From Sediminihabitans luteus (lineage in GTDB: Bacteria; Actinomycetota; Actinomycetes; Actinomycetales; Cellulomonadaceae), in NCBI RefSeq assembly GCF_002797595.1, contig NZ_PGFE01000002.1, forward strand, positions 62,001-126,000: a DNA stretch of 64,000 bases. The letters are read 5' to 3'. The notes under the pieces are model-generated. The model saw nothing but the letters and a program-made list of their open reading frames with translations. It made no database searches and was not told the origin of the DNA. This document shows, piece after piece, positions 63,244-64,000 of this stretch. Made by a program: the position numbers and the translations under genes. Numbering within the stretch: position 1 is the first letter of the stretch; every line of letters begins with the position of its first letter.

Positions 63244-64000
63244 TGCTCACCCCGCAGACCCGTGTCATGCTCACGGACGCGTTGCGCCCGCCGGCCGGCT
63301 ACCGCGTCGATGTCGCCGTCGGCACGTCCTACTCGCTGGACCTCACGGCGATGCTCCTCGCGCCGTTGTCCTTCGCGCTGTACGACCACCAGGGCGACGA
63401 CGTCTTCTCGACCGACCCGGTGCGGCTTCTCGAGGCCGTGCGCCGTCACGCCGACCACACCACCGTGTTCTGCCAGGCCGGGGGGATCCACGTCCCGGCG
63501 GCGTACCGCCCGATCCTCACGTTCGTCGAGGACAGCGTCTTGGAGGTCATGCCTCCCGCGGGCCGCACGCTCTTCCATCCGAAGGTGTGGGCGCTCCGGT
63601 TCGTCGAGCCCGGTGGTGGGCACCGGCACCGGGTCGTGGTGCTCAGCCGCAACCTCACCTTCGACCGGTCGTGGGACACGGCGCTCGTCCTCGACGAGGC
63701 CGACGACGGCACGATCGACGCACGCCCCGCCGCTGAGTTCGTGTCCGCGCTCCCGGGCCTCGCGATCCGCGGGGTCGACGCCCGACGAGCCCGTGAGATC
63801 GAGAACCTCGCCGCCACGCTCTCGCAAGTGCGGCTCGCGCCGCCCGCTCCGTTCACGCACGGTGAGCTGTTGCCGATCGGCCTCGACGACGACGCGGTGT
63901 GGCCGTTCCCGAGCGATGCGCGACGACTACTCGCGATCAGTCCGTTCCTCACGGCCAAGGCCGTCGGCGAGCTGGCATCGATCAGCAACAACCGCATCCT
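63243..64000 (+). CDS. PLD-like phosphodiesterase family protein (3' truncated by window)
   Basis: The first 252 residues of a protein cut by the window edge. The motif FHPKVW (His112, Lys114) with VVVLSRNLTFDRSWD (Asn137) resembles the HxK...N catalytic half of phospholipase D-type nucleases of defence systems. The N-terminal sheet domain (YRVDVAVGTSYSLDLTAMLLAPLSFALYDHQ) precedes it. The second motif half should lie beyond base 64000. It is co-transcribed with DUF6361. A helicase is the partner expected downstream. Confidence 0.75.
   Translation, partial: MLTPQTRVMLTDALRPPAGYRVDVAVGTSYSLDLTAMLLAPLSFALYDHQGDDVFSTDPVRLLEAVRRHADHTTVFCQAGGIHVPAAYRPILTFVEDSVLEVMPPAGRTLFHPKVWALRFVEPGGGHRHRVVVLSRNLTFDRSWDTALVLDEADDGTIDARPAAEFVSALPGLAIRGVDARRAREIENLAATLSQVRLAPPAPFTHGELLPIGLDDDAVWPFPSDARRLLAISPFLTAKAVGELASISNNRI

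Overview
The window is very GC-rich, gene-dense chromosomal DNA from an actinobacterium. Gene order and protein sequences point to Micrococcales, most likely Cellulomonadaceae; this assignment rests on recalled gene order and was not tested by search. GTG starts, 4-nt ATGA/GTGA overlaps and leaderless promoters (a TANNNT box 6-8 nt before the start codon) are common.

Layout. 1-8.6 kb: the murA-plsC-gpsA block, an AMIN-like lipoprotein, a DUF6191-like protein, a trans-sulfuration PLP enzyme, ddl, a DUF3515 lipoprotein and thiL. 8.6-18.5 kb: a GNAT, rpmB, a DhaL/FakA-like protein with repeats, recG-rsmD-coaD-sepIVA-like, then DUF177-rpmF-rnc-mutM. 18.5-25.7 kb (minus strand): a cydABCD bd-oxidase operon with a 2-hydroxyacid dehydrogenase coupled to its end, behind a perfect Rex operator. 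26-30.3 kb: a very large RNase E/G. 30.4-31.9 kb: a flavodoxin-fold oxidoreductase and a divergent TetR regulator around a long palindrome. 32-42.2 kb: rplU-rpmA-obg-proB, a gabD2-like dehydrogenase, proA, a tiny membrane protein, nadD, a Pro/Ser-rich membrane protein, rsfS, a phosphatase and tRNA-Ala(GGC). 42.4-53.2 kb: an ECF sigma factor with its membrane partner, a GH19 chitinase domain without signal peptide, an ABC pair, an MFS exporter behind a leader-peptide/hairpin attenuator, an MBL hydrolase with a cyclase-like toroid protein, a YdeI-family protein and dihydrolipoyl dehydrogenase.

53.4-64 kb is the accessory part. It has an AddB-like nuclease and a RecB/AddA-like helicase-nuclease overlapping by 4 nt, a decayed gene that looks like an AbiEii-type nucleotidyltransferase, an unrecognised coiled-coil protein, a DUF6361-family protein and a PLD-like protein cut by the window end. 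I read this as a probable defence island whose last system continues past base 64000.

How genes work together: cell wall (murA, ddl), lipid (plsC, gpsA), ribosome (L28, L32, L21, L27, obg, rsfS, rsmD), RNA decay (rnc, rne), proline (proB, proA), NAD/CoA/thiamine cofactors (nadD, coaD, thiL) and low-oxygen respiration (cyd) form the housekeeping core. Regulation readable in the DNA: Rex on cyd, TetR on its divergent oxidoreductase, and a uORF/hairpin on the exporter.
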